From Dechloromonas denitrificans (GTDB taxonomy: Bacteria; Pseudomonadota; Gammaproteobacteria; Burkholderiales; Rhodocyclaceae), in assembly GCF_001551835.1 (NCBI RefSeq), contig NZ_LODL01000040.1:235382-299381 (forward strand): 64,000 nt of DNA, in the 5' to 3' direction. A program made the translations under genes and the position numbers. Shown here in pieces: positions 34,720-45,331 of this stretch (position 1 is the first letter of the stretch; every line of letters starts with the position of its first letter). The notes below the pieces were generated by a model. It saw only the letters and a list, made by a program, of their open reading frames with translations, had not been told where the DNA came from and ran no database searches.

Positions 34720-35313
34720 TTACTCGGCGGCAGCTTCGCCTTCGGAAGAACCACCCTTGCCGACGATGCCGACGACGACGTCGTCAGAGGTGTGGGCAAC
34801 CAGCTTGACGCCGGCCGGCAGCTTGAGCTGGGACAGGTGAATGCTGTCGCCAACCTTGAGGGCGCTCAGGTCGACTTCGATGAAAGCCGGCAGGTCCTTG
34901 GCCAGGCAGAGGACTTCGACTTCGGTCACGACGTGGTTGACCAGACCGCCGCTGAGCTTGACGCCCGGGGCAACTTCTTCGTTGACGAAGTGGAGCGGCA
35001 CCTTGATGTGCAGTTCGTGGGTTGCATCAACGCGCTGGAAGTCGATGTGCAGAACCAGCGGCTTGTAGGCGTGTGTCTGGTAGTCGCGCAGCAGCACGGC
35101 TTCCTTCTTGCCATCGACGACGAGGCTGATGATGGAAGAATGGAAGGCTTCCTTCTTCAGCTTCAGTAGCAGGTCGTTATGGGCAACTTCGATAGCCTGG
35201 GCGGCGGCTTCGCCACCATAAACGATGCCCGGGACGGTGCCGGCACGACGCAGGCGGCGGCTCGCACCCGTTCCCTGCAGCGTACGCGCTTGCGCGATCA
35301 GTTCAAAAGTCAT
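34720..35313 (-). CDS. rplY: 50S ribosomal protein L25/general stress protein Ctc (long form)
   Basis: Binds 5S rRNA. The 197-residue protein is the long, two-domain form: an L25-type RNA-binding domain (about 1-92; [17 protein letters not shown], then VPGIVYGG) and a C-terminal TL5-like beta domain (about 95-185). It ends with a Gly/Glu/Ala-rich tail (SSEGEAAAE). E. coli has only the first domain. It lies between prs and pth, the conserved arrangement. Confidence 0.96.
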   Translation of the reverse strand: MTFELIAQARTLQGTGASRRLRRAGTVPGIVYGGEAAAQAIEVAHNDLLLKLKKEAFHSSIISLVVDGKKEAVLLRDYQTHAYKPLVLHIDFQRVDATHELHIKVPLHFVNEEVAPGVKLSGGLVNHVVTEVEVLCLAKDLPAFIEVDLSALKVGDSIHLSQLKLPAGVKLVAHTSDDVVVGIVGKGGSSEGEAAAE

Positions 35314-35369
35314 TGTGATACTCCAGTAGATTTCCCCGACCGCGACCAGTCCGGGAAGGTTTAAAAAAC

Positions 35370-36320
35370 TTAGTCGATGAACAGCGACGAGACAGAGTCG
35401 TCGTTGCTGATCCGGCGAATGGTTTCGGCCATGATGTCGGCCACCGACAGTTGGCGGATGCGCGGGCAGGCAGCGGCATCGTCGCGTAGCGGAATGGTGT
35501 CGGTGACGACCAGGGCATCGAGGTCGGAGTCGTTGACGCGCTCGACGGCCGGGCCGGATAGCACCGGGTGCGTGCAGTAGGCGACGACCTTCTTGGCGCC
35601 GTGCTGCTTGAGTGCGGTGGCGGCCTTGCACAGCGTGCCGGCGGTGTCGACCATGTCGTCCATGATGATGCAGGTGCGGCCGTCGACTTCACCGATGATG
35701 TTCATCACTTCGGAGACGTTGGCCTTTGGGCGGCGCTTGTCGATGATCGCCAGGTCGCATTCGAGGCGCTTGGCCAGCGAACGGGCGCGGACAACGCCGC
35801 CGTGGTCGGGCGAAACGACCAGCGGGTTCTCGTAATTCTGTTTCTTGATGTCTTCGAGCAGGATCGGCAGGGCGTAGATGTTGTCGACCGGAATGTCGAA
35901 GAAGCCCTGGATCTGTTCGGCGTGCAGGTCCATGGTCAGCACGCGGTCGACGCCGGAGGCGACGAGCATGTTGGCGACCAGCTTGGCGGCGATTGGCACA
36001 CGTGAGGAACGCGAGCGGCGATCCTGGCGGGCATAGCCGAAGTAAGGGATGGCGGCGGTGATCCGGCCGGCCGAGGCGCGCTTCAACGAATCGACGACGA
36101 CCAGCAGTTCCATCAGGTTGTCGTTGCAGGGGGCGCAGGTCGATTGCAGCACGAAGATGTCACGGCCGCGCACGTGTTCCTGCAGTTCGACGGAGACTTC
36201 GCCGTCGGAGAAACGACCGACGTTGGCACGCCCGAGATCGACGTTGAGTTGTTTCGCGACTTCGACAGCCAGTTTCGGGTTGGCGTTGCCGGTGAAGACC
36301 ATCAAGCTGTTGTAGGCCAT
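35370..36320 (-). CDS. prs: Ribose-phosphate pyrophosphokinase
   Basis: Makes PRPP for nucleotides, histidine and tryptophan. The 316-residue class I enzyme is complete: [11 protein letters not shown] near 36-46, the flexible [15 protein letters not shown] loop near 97-111, the [11 protein letters not shown] metal site near 130, and the PRPP loop [14 protein letters not shown] near 217-230. It follows tRNA-Gln and is probably transcribed partly from the same promoter. Confidence 0.97.
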   Translation of the reverse strand: MAYNSLMVFTGNANPKLAVEVAKQLNVDLGRANVGRFSDGEVSVELQEHVRGRDIFVLQSTCAPCNDNLMELLVVVDSLKRASAGRITAAIPYFGYARQDRRSRSSRVPIAAKLVANMLVASGVDRVLTMDLHAEQIQGFFDIPVDNIYALPILLEDIKKQNYENPLVVSPDHGGVVRARSLAKRLECDLAIIDKRRPKANVSEVMNIIGEVDGRTCIIMDDMVDTAGTLCKAATALKQHGAKKVVAYCTHPVLSGPAVERVNDSDLDALVVTDTIPLRDDAAACPRIRQLSVADIMAETIRRISNDDSVSSLFID

Positions 36321-36370
36321 TTCAACATCCCTCAGGGCAATTGCATACTTTTGCTTGCCGCAATAGAAAT

Positions 36371-36392
36371 CGGGCAGGTTGAAACCTGCCCG
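36371..36392 (-). terminator. Palindromic hairpin between tRNA-Gln and prs
   Basis: A perfect 10-bp inverted repeat, CGGGCAGGTT and AACCTGCCCG, around a 2-base centre. On the minus strand it is followed by ATTTCTATT, a poor T-tract, so it may attenuate rather than stop transcription into prs, or mark the tRNA 3' processing site. Confidence 0.5.
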
Positions 36393-36401
36393 AGGAAAGC
36401 T

Positions 36402-36478
36402 TGGCTGGGGAAGAAGGATTCGAACCTTCGAATGCCGGAATCAAAATCCGGTGCCTTGACCAACTTGGCGACTCCCCA
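36402..36478 (-). tRNA. tRNA-Gln (anticodon TTG)
   Basis: The minus strand folds into a full cloverleaf with encoded CCA. It starts TGGGGAG, has the anticodon stem CCGGA/TCCGG around loop TTTTGAT (anticodon TTG, codons CAA/CAG) and the T-loop TTCGAAT. The sequence closely resembles E. coli tRNA-Gln. The position between ispE and prs is conserved in beta- and gammaproteobacteria. Confidence 0.96.
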
Positions 36479-36518
36479 GCGGATCGTCTGTTCGGCGTTG
36501 CGTTCAAACGAGGCGCGC

Positions 36519-36547
36519 ATATTACCGGGCGATTTGCAGGATGTCTA
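36519..36547 (-). promoter_or_regulatory. Strong sigma-70 promoter for tRNA-Gln and prs
   Basis: On the minus strand TAGACA (36547-36542) and TAATAT (36524-36519) are separated by exactly 17 bases. The start of transcription would fall about 34 bases before the tRNA. This is the best sigma-70 match I found in the window. Confidence 0.75.
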
Positions 36548-36555
36548 CTGTTTCG

Positions 36556-37401
36556 TTAAATTTTTGCCAGCGGATGTTCGGCAAGGCCGTCGGCCAGCCA
36601 GCCGTCGAACCCGGCCGGCAGGGCCCGGAAGACTGCTTCCGCCGCGCTGCGCCGGGCAAAGCCGGCAAAAACGCAGGCGCCGGAGCCGGTCATCATCGCC
36701 TCTGGTGCATGCTGCTTGAGCCAGGCCAGATGCGTGGCAACTTCCGGAAATTTGCTGCAGGCGACGGCTTCGAGATCGTTGTGGCCTTGGCCGGGGCGCC
36801 ATTTAGCGGTTTCTATCGGTGGCGTGTCGCGGCGCAGCTCCGGGGCGCCGAAAATGGCCGCGGTCGGCACGTTGACCGCCGGATGCAGGACCAGATAGCT
36901 CGCTGCCGGCAGTTCGAGGTCGGTAAAGGCTTCGCCGACGCCTTCGGCAAAGGTGTTGCGGCCATGCACGAAGACCGGCACGTCGGCGCCGAGGCCGAGG
37001 CCGAGTTTTTCCAGGGCGGGGCGCGACAGTCCGGTTTGCCACAGGTGATTGAGGGCGAGCAGCACGGTGGCGGCGTCGGAGCTGCCGCCACCGAGGCCGC
37101 CGCCCATCGGCAGGCGCTTGTCGAGGCTGATGGTGGCGCCCTGCGTGCAGCCCGTGGCCTGTTGCAGCAGGCGGGCGGCGCGCACGGTCAGGTCGCTGTC
37201 GGGCGGCACGCCGGGGATCGGCGTGGCGAGGACGATCCGGTCGTCGGCGCGTGGCGCGAAGCGTAGCGTGTCGGCGCGGTCGATGAAACGGAAGACGGTT
37301 TGCAGCAGATGGTAGCCATCGGCCCGGCGGCCGACGACGTGCAGGAAGAGGTTGAGCTTGGCCGGTGCCGGCCAGTCGCTGTCCCAGGTCCAGGATTTCA
37401 T
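36556..37401 (-). CDS. ispE: 4-diphosphocytidyl-2-C-methyl-D-erythritol kinase
   Basis: GHMP kinase of the MEP isoprenoid pathway. The 281-residue protein has the substrate-binding PAPAKLNLFLHVVGRR near 11-26, the ATP-binding PMGGGLGGGSSDAAT near 98-112, the catalytic Asp in GLGADVPVFVHG near 140, and MTGSGACVF near 243. The ATG overlaps the lolB stop (ATGA). The promoter for tRNA-Gln lies immediately beyond its stop. Confidence 0.96.
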   Translation of the reverse strand: MKSWTWDSDWPAPAKLNLFLHVVGRRADGYHLLQTVFRFIDRADTLRFAPRADDRIVLATPIPGVPPDSDLTVRAARLLQQATGCTQGATISLDKRLPMGGGLGGGSSDAATVLLALNHLWQTGLSRPALEKLGLGLGADVPVFVHGRNTFAEGVGEAFTDLELPAASYLVLHPAVNVPTAAIFGAPELRRDTPPIETAKWRPGQGHNDLEAVACSKFPEVATHLAWLKQHAPEAMMTGSGACVFAGFARRSAAEAVFRALPAGFDGWLADGLAEHPLAKI

Positions 37402-37973
37402 GGGGCTTCTTTCCATTCTTCGATGCGCAGGCGCAGTTCGATTTCTTGATTGCGGTTCAGGGTCAGGCGGCTGGGCAGCGCGGCGGGGGCAAAGTCTTCG
37501 TAGTCGTAATCGATCCGCCACTCGCCTTCCTGCAGGTGGCTCGGGCGACCCAGCGGGTCGATGCTGAGCGCGGCGTTCGGGCCGGGGCGGCCGAGCAGCC
37601 AGGCCGGCAGGCGGGTGACCGGCAGGCGCTGGCCGGTGACTTCTTCCATCAGCGCATCGGCGTCTGGCGATTCAAGGCGCTTGCCGTCGGCGGTTTGCAA
37701 GCGGGAGAGGGCAGGGGTGGTTTCGATTTCAGCCAGGGCGATGCCGAGCGGGTTGGCGATCAGGATACGATTGGCGTCGTTTTTGTGCTCCCAGGACAGT
37801 CGACCGCCGGCACTTTGCGGCGCGCTGTCGGGCAGCGTGACACGTAGCGCAAAACGGGCTTCAAGGGCGAAGTCGCCGACCTGGTCGCGACCGGGCAGCG
37901 CACCCGGTGGCAGGCTGGCGCAGCCGGCGAGCAGGACGCAGCCGGCGAGCAGGGTGCTGCAGTGAGCCCTCAA
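37398..37973 (-). CDS. lolB: Outer-membrane lipoprotein LolB
   Basis: Receives lipoproteins from LolA and inserts them in the outer membrane. At 191 residues it has a short signal with two successive lipobox-like sequences, LLAGC and LLAGC (Cys12 and Cys18); the second, followed by ASLPP, is the likelier mature Cys. The body shows the LolB barrel pattern (GRLSWEHKNDANRILIANPLG, then LPAWLLGRP). The start is a TTG that overlaps the stop of the TPR gene (TTGA); no ATG fits. lolB-ispE is a conserved pair. Confidence 0.9.
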   Translation of the reverse strand: MRAHCSTLLAGCVLLAGCASLPPGALPGRDQVGDFALEARFALRVTLPDSAPQSAGGRLSWEHKNDANRILIANPLGIALAEIETTPALSRLQTADGKRLESPDADALMEEVTGQRLPVTRLPAWLLGRPGPNAALSIDPLGRPSHLQEGEWRIDYDYEDFAPAALPSRLTLNRNQEIELRLRIEEWKEAP

Positions 37974-39694
37974 GGCAGCAGTTTCTTGATCGTGCCGGAG
38001 AGGACGTCGTTGTCCGGGTGCTGCTTGGCGGCCTCCTGCAGCAGGCGGCGGGCGCCATCCTTGCGGTCGAGCTGCCACAGCACTTCGCCGAGGTGGGCGG
38101 CGATTTCCGGGTCGGCCTTGATGGCGTAGGCGGCTTCCAGGGTTTTCAGCGCTTCGCTCAGCTTGCCCTGGCGATACTGGACCCAGCCCATGCTGTCCAT
38201 GATGAAGGGGTCTTCCGGGGCCAGGCGCAGGGCCTTGGCGATCAGGCTTTCGGCTTCGTCGAGGCGGATGTTGCGTTCGGCCAGCGAGTAGCCGAGCGCG
38301 TTGAGGGCGTGGGCGTGATCGGGTTTCAGTTTGATCAGGTGCTTGAGATGGCTTTCGAGCAACTCCGGCTTGCCGACGCGTTCGGCGAGCAGAGCGGCTT
38401 CGTAGAGTAGTTCCGGGCTGTCCGGCTGACGGGCGAGGGCACTCTCGAGCAGGGTGAGCGCCTCGTCGTTGCGGCCGGCTTCGCGCAGCAACTGGGCTTC
38501 GGCGAGCAGCAATTGGGTTTTCTCGGCACTGTTGCCGCTGCTGTCGTGCAGCAAGGCGCGTGCTTCCTCGATCCGGCCTTGTCGCTGGAGGATCTGGGCG
38601 GCCCGGGCGCGCGCCGGAATGTACTGATCGCCACTGTTGACCTGGCGGTAATGGACAAGGGCGGCGTCCGGTTTCTTCTGCTCTTCGTCGAGCTGGCCGA
38701 GGAAGAAATGAATGGTGCTTTTATCCGGGAAGTCGGTTTGCAACAGTTTTTCCAGTTGCTGGCGACCGGTCGTCGCGTCGCCCTGCTGCAGGGCGAGCAT
38801 GGCAACCGGATAGATGACCTCCGGATTATCCGGGTTGTCCTTGATCAGACGGTCGAAATGGACGCGTGCCTCGTTGTAGTGCTTTTCGCTGATCAACAGT
38901 CGGGCCAGGGTCAGGCGGGCGTCGCGCGCATTTTCGTTGCGGCTGACGAAGCCGCTCAGGCTGTCGATGGCGGTCGTCGTCGATTGGCGGGCCTGCAACT
39001 GGGCGCGGGCCAGTGCGGCGACTTCCCAGTCCGGCCGCAGGATCAGCGCTTTCTCGGTTTCGTTCAGGGCGCGCAGGTTGTCGCCGGCATTGGCGGCGGC
39101 CTGGGCCATCGCGAAATGGGCCTCGGGGATGCCGTCGTAAGGGCTGGCGACGCGGTCGACCAGCCGTTGCACGGCTTTCTTGTCGGTGTGGCGGGCCAGG
39201 ATGCGATTCAGGTGGAGCAGGTTGCTAGGCAGGTTGGCCGGGTCTTTTTCGAGCAGGGTCGCCAGTTGCGGCGCCAGTTCGTCGATGCGGTTGGCCATGA
39301 CGAGCAGCGAGGACTCGGTCTGGCGGGCCTTGGCCGAATCCGGTTCGACCTCCAGCCAGAGCTTGGTCAGTTCGAGCGCCTTGTCGTACTGGCGGGCGAA
39401 ACCGGCGACCTCGACGGCGCGGGCGATGGCCTGAGGGTCGCGGGTGCGCAGAGCGAGATCGCTCCAGGCATCGAGTCCGAGTTTGACGTCGCCCCGCTGT
39501 AGCGCAAAGTCGCCGAGCAGTGACTGAAAGACCGTGCGCGCCAGCAAGTCCTCCGAGGCGGAGCGCATCGCGCCCTGCGCGAGCGAGCGCTTGGCGGCCG
39601 GCTTCGGCGGGGTCTCGCCGGCGGCCTGGCTGAATGGGCCGTGGGATATCCCCAGGGCCAGCATGAGGGCGGCGACGATGGACTTCGGTTGCAT
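37970..39694 (-). CDS. Exported TPR-repeat protein
   Basis: A 574-residue protein with a Sec signal (about 1-24) and roughly twelve tetratricopeptide-type helix pairs through the rest. The best repeats are at 430-540, for example HAHALNALGYSLAERN and DPFIMDSMGWVQYRQGK, whose spacing is 34 residues. Such proteins upstream of lolB are common in betaproteobacteria and are presumed periplasmic scaffolds for envelope assembly; the partner is not known. It is divergent from mutM. Confidence 0.9.
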   Translation of the reverse strand: MQPKSIVAALMLALGISHGPFSQAAGETPPKPAAKRSLAQGAMRSASEDLLARTVFQSLLGDFALQRGDVKLGLDAWSDLALRTRDPQAIARAVEVAGFARQYDKALELTKLWLEVEPDSAKARQTESSLLVMANRIDELAPQLATLLEKDPANLPSNLLHLNRILARHTDKKAVQRLVDRVASPYDGIPEAHFAMAQAAANAGDNLRALNETEKALILRPDWEVAALARAQLQARQSTTTAIDSLSGFVSRNENARDARLTLARLLISEKHYNEARVHFDRLIKDNPDNPEVIYPVAMLALQQGDATTGRQQLEKLLQTDFPDKSTIHFFLGQLDEEQKKPDAALVHYRQVNSGDQYIPARARAAQILQRQGRIEEARALLHDSSGNSAEKTQLLLAEAQLLREAGRNDEALTLLESALARQPDSPELLYEAALLAERVGKPELLESHLKHLIKLKPDHAHALNALGYSLAERNIRLDEAESLIAKALRLAPEDPFIMDSMGWVQYRQGKLSEALKTLEAAYAIKADPEIAAHLGEVLWQLDRKDGARRLLQEAAKQHPDNDVLSGTIKKLLP

Positions 39695-39795
39695 GGTGCG
39701 GCTTTCTGTCGAGGGGGATGCGGGATTTGGCTGTTGGAGCGCATAGAATCGAATTAGTTTGCGATGTTATTTGGGTTTTGACGGAGGAACAAGCG

Positions 39796-40629
39796 ATGCC
39801 GGAGTTGCCGGAGGTAGAAGTTTGTCGGCGCGGGATAGAGCCGGAATTGCTGGGTCGAGTGATCGAAGGGGCGGTGATCCGTGCGCCCAAGCTGCGCCAG
39901 GTCATTCCGCCGGCCCTGGTCGAACTGCTGCCGGGCTGCCAAATCGTCGCCGTTCGCCGGCGTGGTAAATATTTGTTACTGGACTGTTTGGGCGAAGGCG
40001 TCGAGGGTTGCCTGATCATTCATCTCGGCATGTCGGGCAAGCTGCGCTTCGTGTCGCATAGCCAGTCGCCGGCCAAGCACGACCATTTCGACCTGGTGCT
40101 GGCCGAGCAGGTTCTGCGCTTCACCGATCCCCGGCGCTTTGGCGTCGTGCTCTGGCAGCCTGGGCCGCCCGCGGCCGCGGAAAGCCATCCCTTGCTGGCG
40201 ACGCAGGGTATTGAGCCGTTGTCCGACATCTTTGCCGCTGACTGGCTGCATGCCGCCTGCGCCCGGCGCAGTGGGCCGATCAAGCCGATCCTGATGGACA
40301 GCCATCTGGTGGTCGGCATCGGCAATATCTACGCTTCGGAAAGCCTTTTCCGGGCCGGTATTTCGCCGCTGCGGGCGGCCAACCGGATCAGCCGGGCGCG
40401 CTACGACCTGCTCGTGCCGGCCATTCGCGAGACGCTCTCGGCGGCGATTGCAGCCGGCGGCAGCAGTATTCGCGATTACGTGCACAGCGATGGTGGGAGC
40501 GGTTGGTTCCAGATCCAGGCCGGGGTATACGACCGTGACGGGCAGCCCTGCCTGCGTTGCGGTGGGGTCGTCAAACAGGTCCGGCAAGCCGGGCGCAGCA
40601 CCTATTACTGTCCTTCCTGCCAGCATTAA
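39796..40629 (+). CDS. mutM: Formamidopyrimidine-DNA glycosylase
   Basis: Removes 8-oxoguanine and formamidopyrimidines from DNA. The 277-residue enzyme begins PELPEVE, with Pro2 the nucleophile and Glu3 the acid, and has the conserved Lys in RRGKYLLLD near 57. The helix-two-turn-helix reads VVGIGNIYASE near 173-183. The C-terminal zinc finger is CLRC-X16-CPSC. The ATG has GGAGGAA ahead of it. mutY, a frequent neighbour, is not here; a dynamin-like gene follows. Confidence 0.96.
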   Translation: MPELPEVEVCRRGIEPELLGRVIEGAVIRAPKLRQVIPPALVELLPGCQIVAVRRRGKYLLLDCLGEGVEGCLIIHLGMSGKLRFVSHSQSPAKHDHFDLVLAEQVLRFTDPRRFGVVLWQPGPPAAAESHPLLATQGIEPLSDIFAADWLHAACARRSGPIKPILMDSHLVVGIGNIYASESLFRAGISPLRAANRISRARYDLLVPAIRETLSAAIAAGGSSIRDYVHSDGGSGWFQIQAGVYDRDGQPCLRCGGVVKQVRQAGRSTYYCPSCQH

Positions 40630-40635
40630 ATTGCG

Positions 40636-40654
40636 GGGGCAAGCCCCTGTTTTT
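40636..40654 (+). terminator. Short terminator after mutM
   Basis: GGGG-CAAG-CCCC followed by TGTTTTT, seven bases after the mutM stop. The stem is only 4-5 bp but fully GC, with a T-run in the right place. Confidence 0.5.
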
Positions 40655-40695
40655 ATGCTAAATTGAGGCTTCCGATCGTATTTACGGTGCATGAC

Positions 40696-42645
40696 ATGTC
40701 ACTAGCCAATCAATTCGCGGCCTACACCAACTGGCGGGCTGGGCTTTCCAGTTATATCGGCGAGTTCCAGGACTGGTTGTCGCAGAACGAGCTCTCCGAT
40801 GCGCAGACCGACCTGCGCCTGACGCAGTTGCTCGAGCGCCTGCGCGAGGACCGCCTGAACGTGGCCTTTGTCGCCGAGTTTTCGCGTGGCAAGTCGGAAC
40901 TGATCAACGCCATCTTCTTTGCCGATTTCGGCAACCGGATGCTGCCTTCCTCGGCCGGACGGACGACGATGTGCCCGACCGAACTGCTCTTCGACGGCAA
41001 CAAGTTGCCCTGCATCGAACTACTGCCGATCCAGACGCGGGCGTCGAATTCCGGAGTCAGCGAATACAAGGGTTTCCCCGACGAGTGGACGAGCGTCGGC
41101 CTCGATGTCGAGTCGCCGGATGCGATGCAGGATGCGCTGCGCCATGTCAGCGAAACGACGCGGGTGACGCCGGAAGAAGCGGCCCGTCTCGGTTTCGAAG
41201 TCGGCCAGGGCGAAGTCGAGTTGTACCGCGTCGGCGACGACGGGCTGGTCGAAGTCCCCCGCTGGCGCCACGCGATGATCAATTTCCCGCACCCGCTGCT
41301 CAAGCAGGGCTTGGTCATTCTCGATACGCCGGGCCTCAACGCCATCGGTGCCGAACCCGAACTGACCCTGTCGCTGCTGCCCAATGCCCACGCCGTGCTG
41401 TTCATCCTGGCTGCCGATACCGGCGTTACGCAGTCCGATCTGGCAATCTGGAAAGAGCATATCTGCGGCGGTGGCATGGCCAAGCGCGGCCGCATGGTCG
41501 TGCTGAACAAGATCGACGGCCAGTGGGACGAGCTGAAGAGCGAAGTGGAGATCGATGCCGAAATCCGGCGTCAGGTCGAAACCAGCGCCGAGATTCTGGA
41601 TTTGCCGGCCGCTCAGGTCTTCCCGGTTTCGGCCCAGAAGGGGCTGGTCGCCAAAATCAACGACGATGCCGCCTTGCTCGAACGCAGCCGCCTGCCGCTG
41701 CTCGAAGCCGCACTGTCCGACGAACTGATTCCGGCCAAGCGCGAGATCGTCTGCGACAGCACCGACAGCGAGTTCGGCGATGTCAGCCGGCGCGTCCGTG
41801 GCTTGCTCGACTCGCGGCTCGTAGGCTTGCGCGAGCAGCTGACCGAATTGACCGAGTTGCGCGGCAAGAACAAGGGCGTCGTCGAGTACATGATGGGCAA
41901 GGTCCGCGCCGAGAAGGACGAGTTCGAGTCCGGCCTGCAGCGCTATTACGCGGTGCGCAGCGTCTTTTCGACGCTGACCAACAACCTGTTCGGCCACCTC
42001 GGCCTCGACGTTCTGCGCCAGATGACGCAAAAGACGCGCGATGCGATGCTCGAAGCCAGTTTCTCGAAGACGCTGTCGGATTCCATGGCGGCGTTTTTCA
42101 GCAACTCGCGCGAGGCGCTGACCAAGTCGAATCACGAGATCAACGAAATCCTGTCGATGATGGAAGCGGTGTACAAGCGCTTTGCTGTCGAGCATGGCCT
42201 GAAGCTCGGTTCGCCGACCGCTTTCTCGCTGCTCCGCTACGAGAAGGAGCTGGATCGCCTGGAAGCCTGGTGCGACAGCCATCTGAACACCATGGTCAGC
42301 CTGCTGACGCACGACAAGAAAAACATCACGCAGAAGTTTTTCGAGGAAGTCGCGGTCCAAGTCCGGCGTGCCTTCGAGCATGCCAACCGTGATGCCGAAA
42401 CCTGGCTGCGGGCGATCATGGCGCCGATGGAAACCCAGGTCCGCGAACATCAAATTCAGTTGAAGCGGCGCCTGGAAAGCATCAAGCGCATCCATCAGGC
42501 GACCGACACGCTGGAAGACCGGATTGCCGAACTGGAAAGCGTCGAGAAGAACCTGCAGCAGCAGATTCAGTCGCTGGAAGCGATCGTCGGCCGGGTTCGC
42601 GAAATGTTGTTGCCGCTGCCGGTCAGCGAACTGAAGGCGGCCTGA
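40696..42645 (+). CDS. Bacterial dynamin-like GTPase
   Basis: A 649-residue large GTPase. The G domain (about 45-330) has a P-loop FSRGKSELINAIF in which the usual leading Gly is Ala, a switch I Thr pair in GRTTMCPTE, DTPGLNAIG for G3 and NKID for G4. The rest is almost entirely helical with long coiled coils (about 390-440 and 580-640), as expected for the dynamin middle and effector regions. I see no clear membrane-inserted paddle. Bacterial relatives remodel or stabilise membranes, and several protect against envelope stress or phage; a role here is inferred. It stands alone, with its own -10-like box near 40659 and a bidirectional terminator behind. The start could also be slightly upstream. 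Confidence 0.87.
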   Translation: MSLANQFAAYTNWRAGLSSYIGEFQDWLSQNELSDAQTDLRLTQLLERLREDRLNVAFVAEFSRGKSELINAIFFADFGNRMLPSSAGRTTMCPTELLFDGNKLPCIELLPIQTRASNSGVSEYKGFPDEWTSVGLDVESPDAMQDALRHVSETTRVTPEEAARLGFEVGQGEVELYRVGDDGLVEVPRWRHAMINFPHPLLKQGLVILDTPGLNAIGAEPELTLSLLPNAHAVLFILAADTGVTQSDLAIWKEHICGGGMAKRGRMVVLNKIDGQWDELKSEVEIDAEIRRQVETSAEILDLPAAQVFPVSAQKGLVAKINDDAALLERSRLPLLEAALSDELIPAKREIVCDSTDSEFGDVSRRVRGLLDSRLVGLREQLTELTELRGKNKGVVEYMMGKVRAEKDEFESGLQRYYAVRSVFSTLTNNLFGHLGLDVLRQMTQKTRDAMLEASFSKTLSDSMAAFFSNSREALTKSNHEINEILSMMEAVYKRFAVEHGLKLGSPTAFSLLRYEKELDRLEAWCDSHLNTMVSLLTHDKKNITQKFFEEVAVQVRRAFEHANRDAETWLRAIMAPMETQVREHQIQLKRRLESIKRIHQATDTLEDRIAELESVEKNLQQQIQSLEAIVGRVREMLLPLPVSELKAA

Positions 42646-42669
42646 GCCTTAAGTCCGGCGGTCGACAAT

Positions 42670-42698
42670 AAAAAACCCGCGATTTTCGCGGGTTTTTT
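42670..42698 (+). terminator. Bidirectional rho-independent terminator
   Basis: CCCGCGA and TCGCGGG form a stem with a 3-base loop, flanked by AAAAAA and TTTTTT. It serves both the dynamin-like gene (plus) and the ferredoxin gene (minus). Confidence 0.92.
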
Positions 42699-42715
42699 AT
42701 TGGGGCCGGCCAGGC

Positions 42716-44022
<1,307 letters not shown>

Positions 44023-44026
<4 letters not shown>

Positions 44027-45318
44027 TCTGCGGCAACCGTCACGGTAATCAGTTCGGTCGGGCGGACATGGCGGGCAAAGGCCTGCTTGATCTGGTCGGC
44101 CGTCACCGCCTGTACCTTGGCCTGGTATTGGTCGAGGTAGTCGAGCGGCAGGCCGTAGAAGCCGATCGCCGCTACGTTGTCGAGCAGTTTCTTGTTGCTG
44201 TCCAGGCGCAGCGGGAAGCTGCCGGTCAGGTTGGCTTTGGCGGCGGTCAGTTCGTCCGGGCTCGGGCCGTCCTTGAGGAAACCGTCAAGGACGTCGCGGG
44301 CCACCTTGATCGCATCCTGGGCTTGCGAGCGCTTGGTCTGCAGGCCAATCTGGAACGGGCCGCGCTGCTTGAGCGGGGCAAAGTAGCTGTACACACTGTA
44401 GGCATAGCCGCGCTGGTCGCGGACTTCCTTCATCAGGCGGGAGACGAAGCCGCCGCCGCCCAGCGTGTAGTTGCCGACGAGCAGCGGGAAGTAGTCCGGA
44501 TTGCCGCGCTCGATGGCCGGCAGGCCGATGTAGATGTGGGCCTGGCTGGCCGGGTGGGGTAATTTGGTCAGGCCGCCTTGCGCCGCCGCCGGGGCGGCCG
44601 GCAAGGTTGCGGCCCCTCCCTTGGGTAGGCCGGCGGCGAGCGATTCGGCGATCCGCTCGGCATCGCTGCGCGAAATGTCGCCGACCAGCGTGATGCTGGC
44701 GTTTGCGGCGGTGTAGTAGCGGGCATGGAAGGCGGCCAGGTCGTCGCGGTTGAGCGTGGCGACGCTTTCCGGGCTGGCCTGCTTGCCGTAAGGGTGGTTC
44801 GGATACATCGCCGCCCAGAAGGCCTTGCCGGCGATGCTGTCGGGGCGGGTCAGCGCTTCCTTCAGGCTGGCGATGGTGCGGGCCTTTTCGCGTTCGAAAA
44901 TGGCGGCATCGAAGCGCGGGCTTTGCAAAACGCTACGCAGGATGTCGAGTGCCGGTTCGCGCTTGTCCTTGGCCGACAGTGTGCGCAGGGCGATGCTGGC
45001 GCGGTCGGTGTCGGCACCGCCACCAAGGTTGGCGCCGATGTCGGCCATCTGTTCGGCGATCGCGGTTTCATCGAGCTTGCCGGCGCCGAGGTCGAGCCCG
45101 GCGCGGGTCAGCGCGGCGAGGCCGGACTTGCCGGCCGGGTCGAACATTGAGCCGGCGGCGAAATCGACCTGGACGTCGAGCATCGGCAGGACGCGGCTTT
45201 CGACGAAATAGACGCGGGCGCCGGAGGGCGAGACCCAGTGCTCGATCTTGACGCCGGCCAGGGCGACCTGGGTGACGAGCAGGGCGATTGCTGCGGTCAA
45301 CAGTTTTTTCATGGTCAT
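44023..45318 (-). CDS. Non-catalytic M16-family (pitrilysin-like) peptidase subunit
   Basis: A 431-residue periplasmic protein with a Sec signal (about 1-21). It has the M16 fold, including the C-terminal-domain RGYAYSVYSYF motif near 305, but the zinc site HxxEH is missing: the segment after AGSMFDPAGKSG reads LAALTRAGLDLG. It is therefore the inactive partner of the M16 peptidase encoded just upstream, in the manner of paired alpha/beta subunits. Start ATG 45318 or 45312. Confidence 0.9.
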
Positions 45319-45331
45319 TTTCTGTGCTGCC

